From: Burkholderiales bacterium
GTDB taxonomy: Bacteria > Pseudomonadota > Gammaproteobacteria > Burkholderiales > Burkholderiaceae_C
DNA length: 41,397 nucleotides
Direction of reading: 5' to 3'
Assembly: GCA_016191995.1 (NCBI GenBank)
Contig: JACPVA010000068.1
Coordinates: 1-41,397, forward strand
Part shown: positions 8,127 to 16,931 of the stretch, piece by piece
Position numbering within the stretch: position 1 is the first letter of the stretch
Layout: every line of letters starts with the position of its first letter
Notes under the pieces: model-generated
What the model saw: only the letters and a program-made list of their open reading frames with translations
Database searches by the model: none
What the model was told of the DNA's origin: nothing
Position numbers and translations under genes: made by a program

Positions 8127-11100
8127 TCAGACCCCGAAGCGCTGGTTCTTCAGCCGCGCGCCCAGCACCTCGGCCGCCGTGCGCACATCGGCCTCAGGAG
8201 CCTTGCGCTCCACGAAGGCCAGCAGGTCCACCAGCAGCGGGCGGGCTTCCAGGAAGTCGGGCATCTCGGCCTGCAGCTGGCTGATGATGGTCTGCGGCTC
8301 CAGGTCGGCGCGCATCTGCTGCAGCGCAATGACCAGCCGGCCCAGCCGCGTGGCGCCCAGCTCGGTACTGTCGGTCAGGTCGCGCGAGGCGAACTCGGTC
8401 GCCTGCTTCAGCCGGGCTTCGTTGGGCGCCATGCTGGCCATCACGCGGGCGTAGTCCTGCACGCGGAAGGCCTTGGCGAAGTTCTGGTAGTTGTCCAGCT
8501 TGCGGGCGCCCGTGGTCTCCATGTCCATCATGCGCAGCACGAAGCGCTCGATGCCGGACAGCTTGCCCCAGGTGTCTGCCGCCAGGCCCTCGGGCACCAG
8601 CAGGTTGCTGGCCGCTTCGGCGGCCTGCTGCACGATCTCGTCCACCACCGTGACCTCGCCCTTCACGCGAGGGCGCAGCGCGAAGCTGGTGACGTCTTCG
8701 CCGCCGATGTGGGTGTAGCCGGTCAGCACCTTGAGCGCCGCGGCGTAGCCGGCCATCTGCAGATCGGAGTCGTTGAACACCGGCTCGCCATGGTGGGCCT
8801 TCACGGCGGTGTTCAGGTGCATCATGGTCCGGATCTGCCGGTCCACCTCCTGCCGCACGGCCGGTAGCAGGCGCTGCTTGAAGGCGGGCCGGTCACCCAC
8901 CGGGCGCTTGCGCAGCATCAGCGTCACCGTGCCCTGCACATATCCGCCTTTCTTCAGTTCGGACGTGGTCTCGGTGGCGATGTACCAGGCCGCCACCACC
9001 TGCAACCCTGCGGCCCAGAAGATGCCGACGAGGTCGCTCCAGACACCGGTGTCCTGGTGCGTGAACATCACGCATTGCATGCCGTTGTCTGGCATTTGAT
9101 CAGTCATTGCCTTGTAGGCAGCGACCATGCCGCGACGGAAGTCTTCACCCGCACCCTTTATCGCTAGAGCACGGCGCGAATCCCAAACCCAGTCGCTGAA
9201 CGGGGCGGGTGCATTCTTCCTTAACCAGGCGATAAAGAACTCGGTGATTTCCTCATAGTTCACTGCGTCCGCATAAGGTGGGTCAGTGATGAATATGTCT
9301 TGACCTTCGGCAAGTTCGTTGCTTGGGGCGCAAACTATTGAGGTGCTGGTACAGATGGGCGTGCACTTATAGTCCTGCACGAAGCAGTGATCAAAGAATG
9401 ATCGGTTCGCCCAGTTGTAGAGAGTATTAAGCGCTTGATTTGAGAAGACATTGGAGGTGAAGTCGCTACCGCCGCCCGCAGAAAATCGCACAATCCAACG
9501 CGAAAGCTTTGAACAAAAGTCAAGAGTACCGCAGAATTCAGGAACCAACTCGGGTTGGCGAATGTGTTTCCGGAGCAATGCGAGCTTAAGGAGATCCCTT
9601 GGCGAGAACATGTGGTGCCAATGGGTCCATCCTCTCTCTCGAATCGGTTGCTCAGTGTTGTAGCCGGGTTCAATTGCCATATCTGGCACCAAACCATCGG
9701 TCTGCCAGCGCTGGAGATTTTCGGCAATTATTTCCTCAACTCTTCGCTCGTTCTGCAAGTCAGTTTCGCTTGGGGCCGCAAAGAATGTTTCCTGCCGCCC
9801 AGCCTCCAACGTGTCTTTTGTGATCCATTGAATCGCGTAAAGTCGCTCCTGAAGGATATCTTCAGGTCTCGGCTTGAAGTCGCTCTTGTCCCACAACCGC
9901 AAACGATTAGCGGTACTACCATCGTCTTTCCTGAAGTCTCCTCTCAAGGTCTTTATTGGGGTGCGGTAGGTCTTTCCGTTAAGTTCATACACCATATCCC
10001 CATCCAGCACCGTTCCCTTCTGCGCGGCCGCAACTTCATCGCTGGAAACGCCAGACTTCAGTTCGATTTCGAATCGTCTGCTTTCGTAGTTGGGCACGAG
10101 TTTCGCTATAACGCGCTGCCTTGGCGAAATGACCCAACTGGGTGCCAGAGGAATCATCCAGCCGGTTTCAGGGCATTTGGCCTCAATGCAGTATATGTAG
10201 GCCTTAATGCGATTGCCCGGCTCGTCATGTTCAATCCCAAGAGCGGTGATTTCGCGGTCTACAGCCTCCGCTACCTCTCGTTGGGCTCGTCTTATCTCTG
10301 TCTGGCGTTCGGGTGAGGCGCCCACGATATTGAGAGCGCCCCAAGTCAGCATGCAAGCGACTGGGTTTAGATCCGAGGCAAAAACATCGCAGCCGATACG
10401 TGCAGCTTCAAAAGGGATGGAGCCACCGCCGGAAAACGTATCGCCGACACGCGGACGATGACCGAAGCGGAGTATTCCAAGTTGCTCTACCAGCTCAGGC
10501 AGTGATGTTGCGCTTACACCTAGATTGGCATAATAGCGATTTATGTCTGCCCAGGCATTGGCATAAAGCCAATCTTGATCTAGCTCTTCTGGACGTTTTC
10601 CGAGACTTGCCTTTTCCTCGTAGGTGCCGTAAGTGGCGAGCACCCTGCGGTATATGACCAACTTTTGGTCATCGGTCAGTCCTCTTTGCCACCGTAGCGA
10701 AATCCCCTCTGCATCGGCATTCAGGGGAAAGCGCATCCAACGAAGATCGCCCCCCGTGACGCCGGATCGCTTGATTGTGGCCTTGAAGTAATTCCAAGGC
10801 GCGTCAAGCTGAATACGGGCGGCAATCTCCGCAGGCGATAGGGTGTTACTCGCCAGTACGCGCCTTGCCAAACCTTCATCGTCGAACGCCATCAGCTTCT
10901 CGAAGATGGCAAGGTCTCCTTCGGCATCCTCAGTGGTCGGCAGCAGACTACCGAGCAATACGGCTCGTACCAAGATCAGAGGCTTACGACCTTTCCAGTA
11001 GGAACCAAGTGCGGTCAAGGTCTGCCCTGGCCCGGCTTTCCGTTCCCTCTGTGCTTCGAAGGACACCTTCTGGGCAGGGAAGACGGACTCGATCAAGGCG

Positions 11101-11147
11101 GGCGCGTCGCGCAGCGCACCAGGGATGAGGATGGGACGTTTGGTCAT
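8127..11147 (-). CDS. DUF1156 DNA methyltransferase (N6-adenine/N4-cytosine type)
   Basis: A 1006-residue protein. The N-terminus carries the DUF1156 region (SVFPAQKVSFEAQRERK, then TLTALGSYWKGRKPLILVRA). The AdoMet-binding motif I is DTFSGGGSIPFEAAR at about 236-250 with ASDLNP following, and the catalytic motif IV is DPPYADAV at about 622, indicating methylation of an exocyclic amino group in DNA. It probably marks self DNA for the system. Bases about 9060-11060 (roughly residues 30-695) are much less GC-rich than the rest: three sampled 60-base lines gave 55%, 47% and 45% GC, against 65% in the 3' part. The gene is therefore compositionally mosaic. Nine bases separate it from the upstream gene and 13 from the helicase. 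Confidence 0.9.
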   Translation of the reverse strand: MTKRPILIPGALRDAPALIESVFPAQKVSFEAQRERKAGPGQTLTALGSYWKGRKPLILVRAVLLGSLLPTTEDAEGDLAIFEKLMAFDDEGLARRVLASNTLSPAEIAARIQLDAPWNYFKATIKRSGVTGGDLRWMRFPLNADAEGISLRWQRGLTDDQKLVIYRRVLATYGTYEEKASLGKRPEELDQDWLYANAWADINRYYANLGVSATSLPELVEQLGILRFGHRPRVGDTFSGGGSIPFEAARIGCDVFASDLNPVACMLTWGALNIVGASPERQTEIRRAQREVAEAVDREITALGIEHDEPGNRIKAYIYCIEAKCPETGWMIPLAPSWVISPRQRVIAKLVPNYESRRFEIELKSGVSSDEVAAAQKGTVLDGDMVYELNGKTYRTPIKTLRGDFRKDDGSTANRLRLWDKSDFKPRPEDILQERLYAIQWITKDTLEAGRQETFFAAPSETDLQNERRVEEIIAENLQRWQTDGLVPDMAIEPGYNTEQPIRERGWTHWHHMFSPRDLLKLALLRKHIRQPELVPEFCGTLDFCSKLSRWIVRFSAGGGSDFTSNVFSNQALNTLYNWANRSFFDHCFVQDYKCTPICTSTSIVCAPSNELAEGQDIFITDPPYADAVNYEEITEFFIAWLRKNAPAPFSDWVWDSRRALAIKGAGEDFRRGMVAAYKAMTDQMPDNGMQCVMFTHQDTGVWSDLVGIFWAAGLQVVAAWYIATETTSELKKGGYVQGTVTLMLRKRPVGDRPAFKQRLLPAVRQEVDRQIRTMMHLNTAVKAHHGEPVFNDSDLQMAGYAAALKVLTGYTHIGGEDVTSFALRPRVKGEVTVVDEIVQQAAEAASNLLVPEGLAADTWGKLSGIERFVLRMMDMETTGARKLDNYQNFAKAFRVQDYARVMASMAPNEARLKQATEFASRDLTDSTELGATRLGRLVIALQQMRADLEPQTIISQLQAEMPDFLEARPLLVDLLAFVERKAPEADVRTAAEVLGARLKNQRFGV

Positions 11148-11156
11148 GCAGCCGCT

Positions 11157-13112
11157 TCAGGCACGGTAGGCCTGGTCCGGGTCATTGGGTTTGTCGGGCC
11201 GGGTCATGGCGATCCGGCCGGCGCGCAGCAGGGGGCGCAGGTAGTTCTGTCGCACGGTCTCGGCGTTGCGGCCCAGCAGGGCCGCGATCTCCTCGGCGCG
11301 CCAGGGGCGCAGTTCGCAGAGCGCCACCACCAGGTCTTGCACCTCCTGCGGCGGGCGGCGCTGGCCGATGGCGCCCACCCGGGCGGCCAGGCCGCCGGGC
11401 AGCTCGTTCAGCAAGGCCTGGCGGCGCGGGTCGGCCAGCGGGTCATCCCGAGGTTCAGGCTGGCGAGGGTTACTGTCCTGGGATCCGAGGTTGCTAGACA
11501 AGGCGCCGGGGTTACTAGATAAGCCGAGGGGGTTACTAGACAAGCTGGCCCCGCCAGCGCCTTGGGCAGTAAGTTCGCCGGCGGTCTGGGCGGCGCCGTC
11601 CTTGCCGCCATCCTGGTCAGTGCGGCCCAGCATCCGAGCGGTGGGCTGGTACCAGGTGGCCGATCCGCGGTCCTTCTGGGTGAAGAGGCCGGCGTCGCGC
11701 AGCCGGCGCAGCGCCTTGCTGGCGGCCAGGGTGTCGACCTTGTTGATCTCGCGGTAGGTCTGGTTGTCCATCGCCCCGGCCTCGCGGGCCACCACCAGCG
11801 CGCGCGCCTCGGCCTCGGAGAGCTGAAGCTCCTTGAACCGCGCCAGCCAGGCCAGGTCGTCCGGCCCCAGGAAGTGGTGGAAGAAGAGGCGCAGCGTGAA
11901 CTGGTCCTGCCCGCGGTCAGACTCGAAGAGCGGCGGCGCCAGGCCGGCGCGCTCGCACATCTCTCGCATCACCCGCACGCCGCTGCCCTTGGTCTCGGCA
12001 AAGCGGGTGTCGTACAGCGCCGCGGCGACCTTGGGATTGCGAGGTACCGAGCCGGGTTCGCCCAGGTGGTCGGGGGACTTGAGCGAGAAGCCCGGGTTGC
12101 GGATCTCCAGCCGGTTGCTGTAGCGGATGATCTGCACCGGCGCCTGCAGCCGGTAGCTGCGGTGCATCAGCGCATTGACGACGGCCTCGCGGATCACGCG
12201 CTGGGGGACGAGCGGGCTGTCCTGCCGCTGCAGTTCGCCCTCGGCCAGGCCGAAGGCCTTGGGCAGGTCGTCCAGGATGGCGGCCTGCGCGCGGCGGATC
12301 AGGCGGAACAAGGGGTCGCGCAGCTCGACGGTGTCGAAGCGGCGGTCCGGGTCGGGCACCCAGTCGCGGCCGGGCACGCGGATGTAGTCCACGCGCGTCA
12401 TCGGAAAGCACCGGCGCAGCGCCACGGGTTTGCCCAGCAGCACGAGGCCGGCCACGGTGGGCTGCCAGGCGCCCTGCGCATTGCGGCGCACGGCACCCAG
12501 GGCCTGCAGCAGCTCTTCGTCGGACCAGCGCAGCTCTTCGGCGTCGGGGTTGGCCTCGCGGCGGGCGACGCGGTAGTCGGCGATGGCTTCGGGGGACAGG
12601 TCGTCGATCGTGGTGTCGGGCACCAGGCCGGAGTCGAAGCTCTCCACCTGGCGGGCCTGGTACAGCGCGATCAGGTCGTCTTCGGTGCAGCGCTGGTCGG
12701 TGCTGCCGATGCGGCGGAAGGCCCCGCGCGGCAGGCCTTGGGCCTTCAGGTAGACCGGCTTGTCCTGCGGTGCCGCCTCGGGCACGAACACCGCCAGCAC
12801 CGCTTTGCCTTCGAGCTGCTCGGTGCGCACTTCCAGCCGAACGGTCTGGTTGAACATGCTGGCCGCCTGGGTGGCGAGGTCGGCGCCGACGCGCTCGGGC
12901 TGCTCCACACCTTCCACCGAGTAGCCGGGGAAGAGCGCCATCTCCTCGCGCACCACGCCCAGCAGAAGCCAGCCCCCGCCCATGCCGGGTTCGTTGGCAA
13001 AGGCGCACACGGTTTCCATGACCGACTTGCCCACGTCGGAGCCGGCCTTGGCCTCGATGCGCTCGGTTTCGTCGAGCAGCTGCAGGCGTTCGAGCAACTC
13101 CTGGGCGGTCAT
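11157..13112 (-). CDS. AlbA/Schlafen-type ATP-binding winged-helix protein in defence operon
   Basis: From the ATG at 13112 (MTAQELLERLQLLDETE) it has 651 residues; the longer frame to 13406 is only the shadow of the upstream gene. The start overlaps the DUF3780 stop by four bases (ATGA). Residues about 15-140 match the AlbA_2 (formerly AAA_4) domain, with ERIEAKAG and AFANEPGMGGGWLLLG. Around 330-400, VIREAVVNALMHRSY and LEIRNPG are typical of the RecG-like/HATPase_c_4 ATP-binding domain. Next come a winged-helix region (TYREINKVDTLAASKALRRL) and a second HTH-like C-terminus (EEIAALLGRNAETVRQNYL). A low-complexity linker contains four 7-residue repeats. Role in the system is unknown: regulator, sensor or nuclease-related effector are all possible. 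Confidence 0.85.
   Translation of the reverse strand: MTAQELLERLQLLDETERIEAKAGSDVGKSVMETVCAFANEPGMGGGWLLLGVVREEMALFPGYSVEGVEQPERVGADLATQAASMFNQTVRLEVRTEQLEGKAVLAVFVPEAAPQDKPVYLKAQGLPRGAFRRIGSTDQRCTEDDLIALYQARQVESFDSGLVPDTTIDDLSPEAIADYRVARREANPDAEELRWSDEELLQALGAVRRNAQGAWQPTVAGLVLLGKPVALRRCFPMTRVDYIRVPGRDWVPDPDRRFDTVELRDPLFRLIRRAQAAILDDLPKAFGLAEGELQRQDSPLVPQRVIREAVVNALMHRSYRLQAPVQIIRYSNRLEIRNPGFSLKSPDHLGEPGSVPRNPKVAAALYDTRFAETKGSGVRVMREMCERAGLAPPLFESDRGQDQFTLRLFFHHFLGPDDLAWLARFKELQLSEAEARALVVAREAGAMDNQTYREINKVDTLAASKALRRLRDAGLFTQKDRGSATWYQPTARMLGRTDQDGGKDGAAQTAGELTAQGAGGASLSSNPLGLSSNPGALSSNLGSQDSNPRQPEPRDDPLADPRRQALLNELPGGLAARVGAIGQRRPPQEVQDLVVALCELRPWRAEEIAALLGRNAETVRQNYLRPLLRAGRIAMTRPDKPNDPDQAYRA
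11463..11546 (-). repeat. Four in-frame 21-bp tandem repeats
   Basis: Four consecutive 21-base units at 11526-11546, 11505-11525, 11484-11504 and 11463-11483 encode SLSSNPL, GLSSNPG, ALSSNLG and SQDSNPR. The core TCTAGTAACCCC or a close variant recurs in the first three; the fourth has diverged. The unit length keeps the frame, so copy number could change without breaking the AlbA-type protein. It lies in the linker before the C-terminal HTH-like domain. Confidence 0.85.
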
Positions 13113-13807
13113 GCCGTGCCGTCGCTGAACAGGTCGAGCGTCGGCCGCTCGCCCGCGATGCCGCTGTCGCGGGCGACCAGGCCGCGGCGCGCGCGCGGCG
13201 ACAGCAGCTCGCTCTGCGCCACGTCGCCCAGCGCGTGGCGCAGGGCCAGCCGCCAGCCCTTGTCGCCATCGCCGATGCCGCCCGTGCTCATCGCGGTCAT
13301 GCCGAACAGCCACCAGCGTTCTTCGGGGCGCAGTGCGAGCCAGTTGCGCACGGCGACGGGGATCTTCTCCATCTCCATGTGCTCGACGGCCCAGACCAGC
13401 ACGCACAGCTCCTTGCCCAGCAGCCGATCGACCAGGTTGTCGCCGGCCTTCCAGGCGCTGGGCTTGAGGTTGTGCGTGCTGAGCCGGGCATTGAAGGCGC
13501 GTTGCACATCGGCGCGGATGGCGGTCCAGCGCGCGCGGTCGAGCACGGCCCGGTCGATCACGGAGTGCTCGTCGCTCAGGGCCTGCAGGCCGAGGTACTC
13601 GCTCACCTGCACGGGGGCGGTGTTGCTGCGCGGGACGACCACCTTGAAATGGTGCGGGTCCGACGTGGCGGGCACGCCAAAGCCCAGCGTCGGGCGTGCG
13701 TCGCCCGCTGCGCCCAACCCAGCGGCCGCCGCGGAACCGGCTTCGCTGGGCCGCTGGCGGCGCCCCCCTGGGGGGGAGGCGCCGAAGGCGCTTCGGGGGG
13801 GGGTCAT
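13109..13807 (-). CDS. DUF3780 defence-associated protein with repeat-encoded N-terminal extension
   Basis: A 232-residue protein. The ATG at 13807 is preceded by AGGAGG inside the end of the DUF499 gene, one base after its TGA. The conserved DUF3780 body starts at about residue 41 (TLGFGVPATSDPHHFKVVVP), followed by VSEYLGLQAL, LLGKELCVLVWAVE and RNWLALRPEERWWLFGMT. DUF3780 proteins are small and of unknown activity, and are found beside DUF499 and DUF1156 proteins in phage-defence loci. Residues 2 to about 40 are Pro/Ala/Gly/Arg-rich and are encoded by a palindromic GC-rich repeat, which I read as an in-frame insertion after the start codon. A TTG at the GLGAAG segment is an unlikely alternative start. 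Confidence 0.82.
   Translation of the reverse strand: MTPPRSAFGASPPGGRRQRPSEAGSAAAAGLGAAGDARPTLGFGVPATSDPHHFKVVVPRSNTAPVQVSEYLGLQALSDEHSVIDRAVLDRARWTAIRADVQRAFNARLSTHNLKPSAWKAGDNLVDRLLGKELCVLVWAVEHMEMEKIPVAVRNWLALRPEERWWLFGMTAMSTGGIGDGDKGWRLALRHALGDVAQSELLSPRARRGLVARDSGIAGERPTLDLFSDGTA
13693..13804. repeat. GC-rich palindromic repeat inserted at start of the DUF3780 gene
   Basis: The core at 13759-13803 contains nested palindromes: CCCCCC/GGGGGG around TG, GGCGCC pairs, and CGCC-GAA-GGCG. Together with the adjoining segment ending near 13693 it resembles the dispersed intergenic palindromes I associate with Burkholderiales genomes. It starts directly after the ATG of the DUF3780 gene. The outer right limit is inferred from the point where the conserved protein begins. 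Copy number elsewhere in the genome cannot be tested here. Confidence 0.6.
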
Positions 13808-13808
13808 G

Positions 13809-16800
13809 TCATGCCTCCTGGACCACGTCGCCAGGCTTCAGCTCCAGGCCCACCAGCTTGGCGAACTCCTTGGCCGCGAAGCCGGTGTCGAAGTGGGCGC
13901 CGTCGCTGATGTTCACGACCACCGGCGCCTGGTCTTCGGCCAGCAGCTGGCGCAGGCTGTTGATCACGCCCTCGATCACGCTGGCGGTGACCTCGCGCTC
14001 CTGGAAGCGCACGGTCACGGTCTTCTCGCCTTCGCCGATCTCGATGCGCACGCCCTTGAACAGTGTGCCGGGCTGGTCGCGGAAGCGGTTGATGACGCCG
14101 AACACGCGGTCGGTGGTGTCCAGGCCGATGCGCTTGGGCTGCAGCTTGACGGGCTTGGTGTCGTTGATCTGGACGGTCTTGTCGCCGCTGGCCGGGATCT
14201 GGAAGTCGGCCGTCTTGTTGGCCTCGCCGGCGCGGGCGTAGACGAGCAATCGGGCCGCGGCGGCGCCGATCTCGAACGGCCCCTCGTAGGGCAAGCCGTC
14301 GCGCGGGTTGGAGCCGTCCAGCGTGTACGTCAGCGTGGCCTTGGGCGTGCACGCCAGCGTGACGCGGCGCTTGTCGGCGGCGGGCTCGACCTGGTGGCGG
14401 ACCTTCAGCTCGGCGGTCCAGCGAACGGGCGTGCCGGTTTCGTAGTGGCCGGTGTTGTCGCGGGCCAGGAAGTACAGCGTGCCTTCGGTCGTGGTGAAGC
14501 CGTCGAGATCCTCGATGGACTGCCCGTTCACCAGCCCCTCGGGGCGGGTGGCGTAGACCACCACCGGGCTTTCGCCCGCGTGGCGCGGCGTGAGGCTCAG
14601 GATGGTGGCGCCCGTGTCCGGCTGGCTGCCGACGACCGACACGTTGACCGTGGTCTTGTCCTTCGGGAATGGACCCTTCTCGATGTACCCGTCTTCACCC
14701 AGGCGCCAGCGGCCTTGCTTCAGGGCCTCGGCCTTCAGCGTGTCCATGCCACCCGAGCCAGGCATCCAGGGCCAGTCGGGGTTGCTCTTGGCGCGCGCGA
14801 CCACGTCTTTCCATGGCGTGCGGCGGTTGTCCTTGCCCGAGGGCCACAGAACCTCTTCCGCCATGGCGAAATACTCGCCGAAGCTGGCGGTCAGGTTGGC
14901 CGCGAGCTTGTAGTTAGCGCGCGGGCTGGCCAGCAGCGTCTCGATCTGGGCCTCGGCGGACTGCTCGCCCTTGCCGAGCTTGAGGCCGTTGTCGATGGTG
15001 ACGTTGGCCAGGAAGTGCCGGCCGTCGATGGGGTCGGTGCCCGGGAAATAGACCCGGTTGTAGGCGGCGGAGAGCGCCTTGGCGAAGCGGTCTTCCGCCT
15101 CTTCGAGGCGGTCACGTGCTTCCTCGAACAGGGTGTCGCCAGCCTTCAGGCGCTTGTGGATCTGCTCGATGGCGTAGAGCTCGCGCAGGCGGTCTTCCAC
15201 GGCGTCGGCCAGGTGACTATCCTGCCCCGTCAGCACCAGCAGATTGTTCTTCTCCTGCTGGTAGTCGAAGAAGTTCTGCAACTCGCTGGGCGGCACCTTG
15301 CCGTCCGGCTTGATGACGATGAGGGTGCGCGGGCCGCTCAGGCGGATCTCGTCGAAGCGAGGCAGCACCTGCACGTCCTGGTAGGCCTGGCGCCTGTCCG
15401 GCTGAAGGATGCCGGTGAGCCGGTTGATCAGCGCCTGGTCGACCTTGGGTTGCGGCACCTCCTTGGCGTTGCGCTCGATCTGGCGCGAGAGGTTCTCGGT
15501 CTCCTTGACGAACAGGCGCTGGTCTTCGCGGTGCAGGTACCAGGCTTGCTCGCGCAGCCGCTGCAGCGCTTGCAGGAACTCGTCGGGCTTGCGGCCGGGC
15601 GCGGCGAGGAACTCGATGACCTCGCTCTCTGACAGGCCGATGCGCCCGCCCACCGCGCGCGACAGCGACGACGCCAGCAGCAGCGTCATCACCTGGCGCG
15701 CCGCATCGGTATCGAGCTCGGCGTCGATGGTCTCGGCGATGGCGTTGCCTTTGTCGGCGATGTCCCGCGTGACAGCCGGCAGCAGCTTGGGCGCGATGCG
15801 CTCGATCTCGTCGCGCACCTGGTCATCGTTGAGGGCCAGGTGCTGGGTACCGATGAGGTGGACGTCGTCGTCCTCGCGCAGCGCCACGCTCTTGAGCAGC
15901 CGCGCGGTGAACTGCATCAGGCCGCGGGTCTGCCGGAAGCCTTCGTTCTCCTTGAACAGGGCCACGAGGTGCTTGAAGGACGGATGAAAAGGGTAGGTCT
16001 CCCGCACCTGCTCGGCGATCTGCTCGATGCTGGCTGCGACGATGTAGCCGGCGTCCTCGGCCTTCTTGACCTGCTGGGCGTACTCCTCGGCCACGTCCGC
16101 GATGACGCGCTCGCTGGGCATCTCGTCGATGAGGCGGGTCTTCAGGATCTCGTAGATCTCGTTGCCGGCCAGCTGGACCGGCGTGATCGTCATCGCCTGG
16201 CGGCGGGTTTCCTGCTGCAGGTTCGAGATCGCGTCGGCCAGCGCCTTGGTCTGCGCCTGGTAGCTGCCGGATAGGTTGGCAACGACGATGCAGCAGTTGG
16301 GCAGTTCCAGCGCCGCGCTCATCAGCGTGGCCAGCGAGAACACCACCATGTTGGCCAGCGTTCCCTGCCCGAAGACCTGGGTGCTCGCGTTGTCCAGGTA
16401 GGGCGGGAGTTCGTCGAGAAGGATGAGGGTCGGCTTGTCGCCGATGATCTCTTTCCACTTGGCCTGGTCGACGGACTTCGGGCCGTTGGCCCAGTAAGGC
16501 TTGATCGCCTCGGGCTCGCCCAGCTGCGTTGCGATGTCGCCCCAGATGTAGTTGTCGGGGGTGTTGCGGCCATTGAAAGCGGCGATGCGCGCCTGGCCGA
16601 AGTCGATGCGGTCCTTCAGGTCGGCAGGCAGCACCTCCTGCCGCAAGTGCGGGTGGCGCGCCAGCAGGCCCAGCGCGATCATCATGTGCGTCTTGCCGCC
16701 GCCCATCGCCTGGGTCAGCTCGAAGACCGCCTGGTCCGACTTGGCCGAAAGACGCAGCAGGCCTTCGCGGAACAGCTGCGCCATGCCGTGGGTGACGAAG

Positions 16801-16931
16801 TTGCGCGAGAAAAACTCACGCCCGTCGCCGGCGTCGTGAATGAGGTCGGCCAGGTTCTCGATGCCCTGGCTCATCCGGTAGTCGTGGATGGCCGCGTTGA
16901 AGCGGCAGGCCTGCTTGACAGTCTTGATCAC
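13809..16931 (-). CDS. DUF499 AAA+ ATPase of defence system
   Basis: A 1040-residue ATPase that starts with GTG at 16931, overlapping the stop of the small regulator gene by four bases (GTGA). Walker A is QAMGGGKTH at about 74-82 and Walker B TLILLDELPPYL at about 168-179. The N-terminal wording (HDAGDGREFFSRNFVTHGM) and this spacing are characteristic of DUF499 proteins, which recur with DUF1156 methyltransferases and helicases in phage-defence islands. Residues from about 480 on include a charged helical part (LKAGDTLFEEARDRLEEAE) and a beta-rich C-terminal region of unknown role. The family is established; the mechanism is not. No frameshift or truncation is seen. Confidence 0.9.
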   Translation of the reverse strand: MIKTVKQACRFNAAIHDYRMSQGIENLADLIHDAGDGREFFSRNFVTHGMAQLFREGLLRLSAKSDQAVFELTQAMGGGKTHMMIALGLLARHPHLRQEVLPADLKDRIDFGQARIAAFNGRNTPDNYIWGDIATQLGEPEAIKPYWANGPKSVDQAKWKEIIGDKPTLILLDELPPYLDNASTQVFGQGTLANMVVFSLATLMSAALELPNCCIVVANLSGSYQAQTKALADAISNLQQETRRQAMTITPVQLAGNEIYEILKTRLIDEMPSERVIADVAEEYAQQVKKAEDAGYIVAASIEQIAEQVRETYPFHPSFKHLVALFKENEGFRQTRGLMQFTARLLKSVALREDDDVHLIGTQHLALNDDQVRDEIERIAPKLLPAVTRDIADKGNAIAETIDAELDTDAARQVMTLLLASSLSRAVGGRIGLSESEVIEFLAAPGRKPDEFLQALQRLREQAWYLHREDQRLFVKETENLSRQIERNAKEVPQPKVDQALINRLTGILQPDRRQAYQDVQVLPRFDEIRLSGPRTLIVIKPDGKVPPSELQNFFDYQQEKNNLLVLTGQDSHLADAVEDRLRELYAIEQIHKRLKAGDTLFEEARDRLEEAEDRFAKALSAAYNRVYFPGTDPIDGRHFLANVTIDNGLKLGKGEQSAEAQIETLLASPRANYKLAANLTASFGEYFAMAEEVLWPSGKDNRRTPWKDVVARAKSNPDWPWMPGSGGMDTLKAEALKQGRWRLGEDGYIEKGPFPKDKTTVNVSVVGSQPDTGATILSLTPRHAGESPVVVYATRPEGLVNGQSIEDLDGFTTTEGTLYFLARDNTGHYETGTPVRWTAELKVRHQVEPAADKRRVTLACTPKATLTYTLDGSNPRDGLPYEGPFEIGAAAARLLVYARAGEANKTADFQIPASGDKTVQINDTKPVKLQPKRIGLDTTDRVFGVINRFRDQPGTLFKGVRIEIGEGEKTVTVRFQEREVTASVIEGVINSLRQLLAEDQAPVVVNISDGAHFDTGFAAKEFAKLVGLELKPGDVVQEA

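Noticed and set aside
11562..15632. 1356-codon open frame on the plus strand opposite the defence genes
   Set aside because: It runs antisense to the AlbA, DUF3780 and DUF499 genes, is His/Gln/Gly/Val-rich without motifs, and is explained by the lack of AT-rich stop codons in GC-rich DNA.
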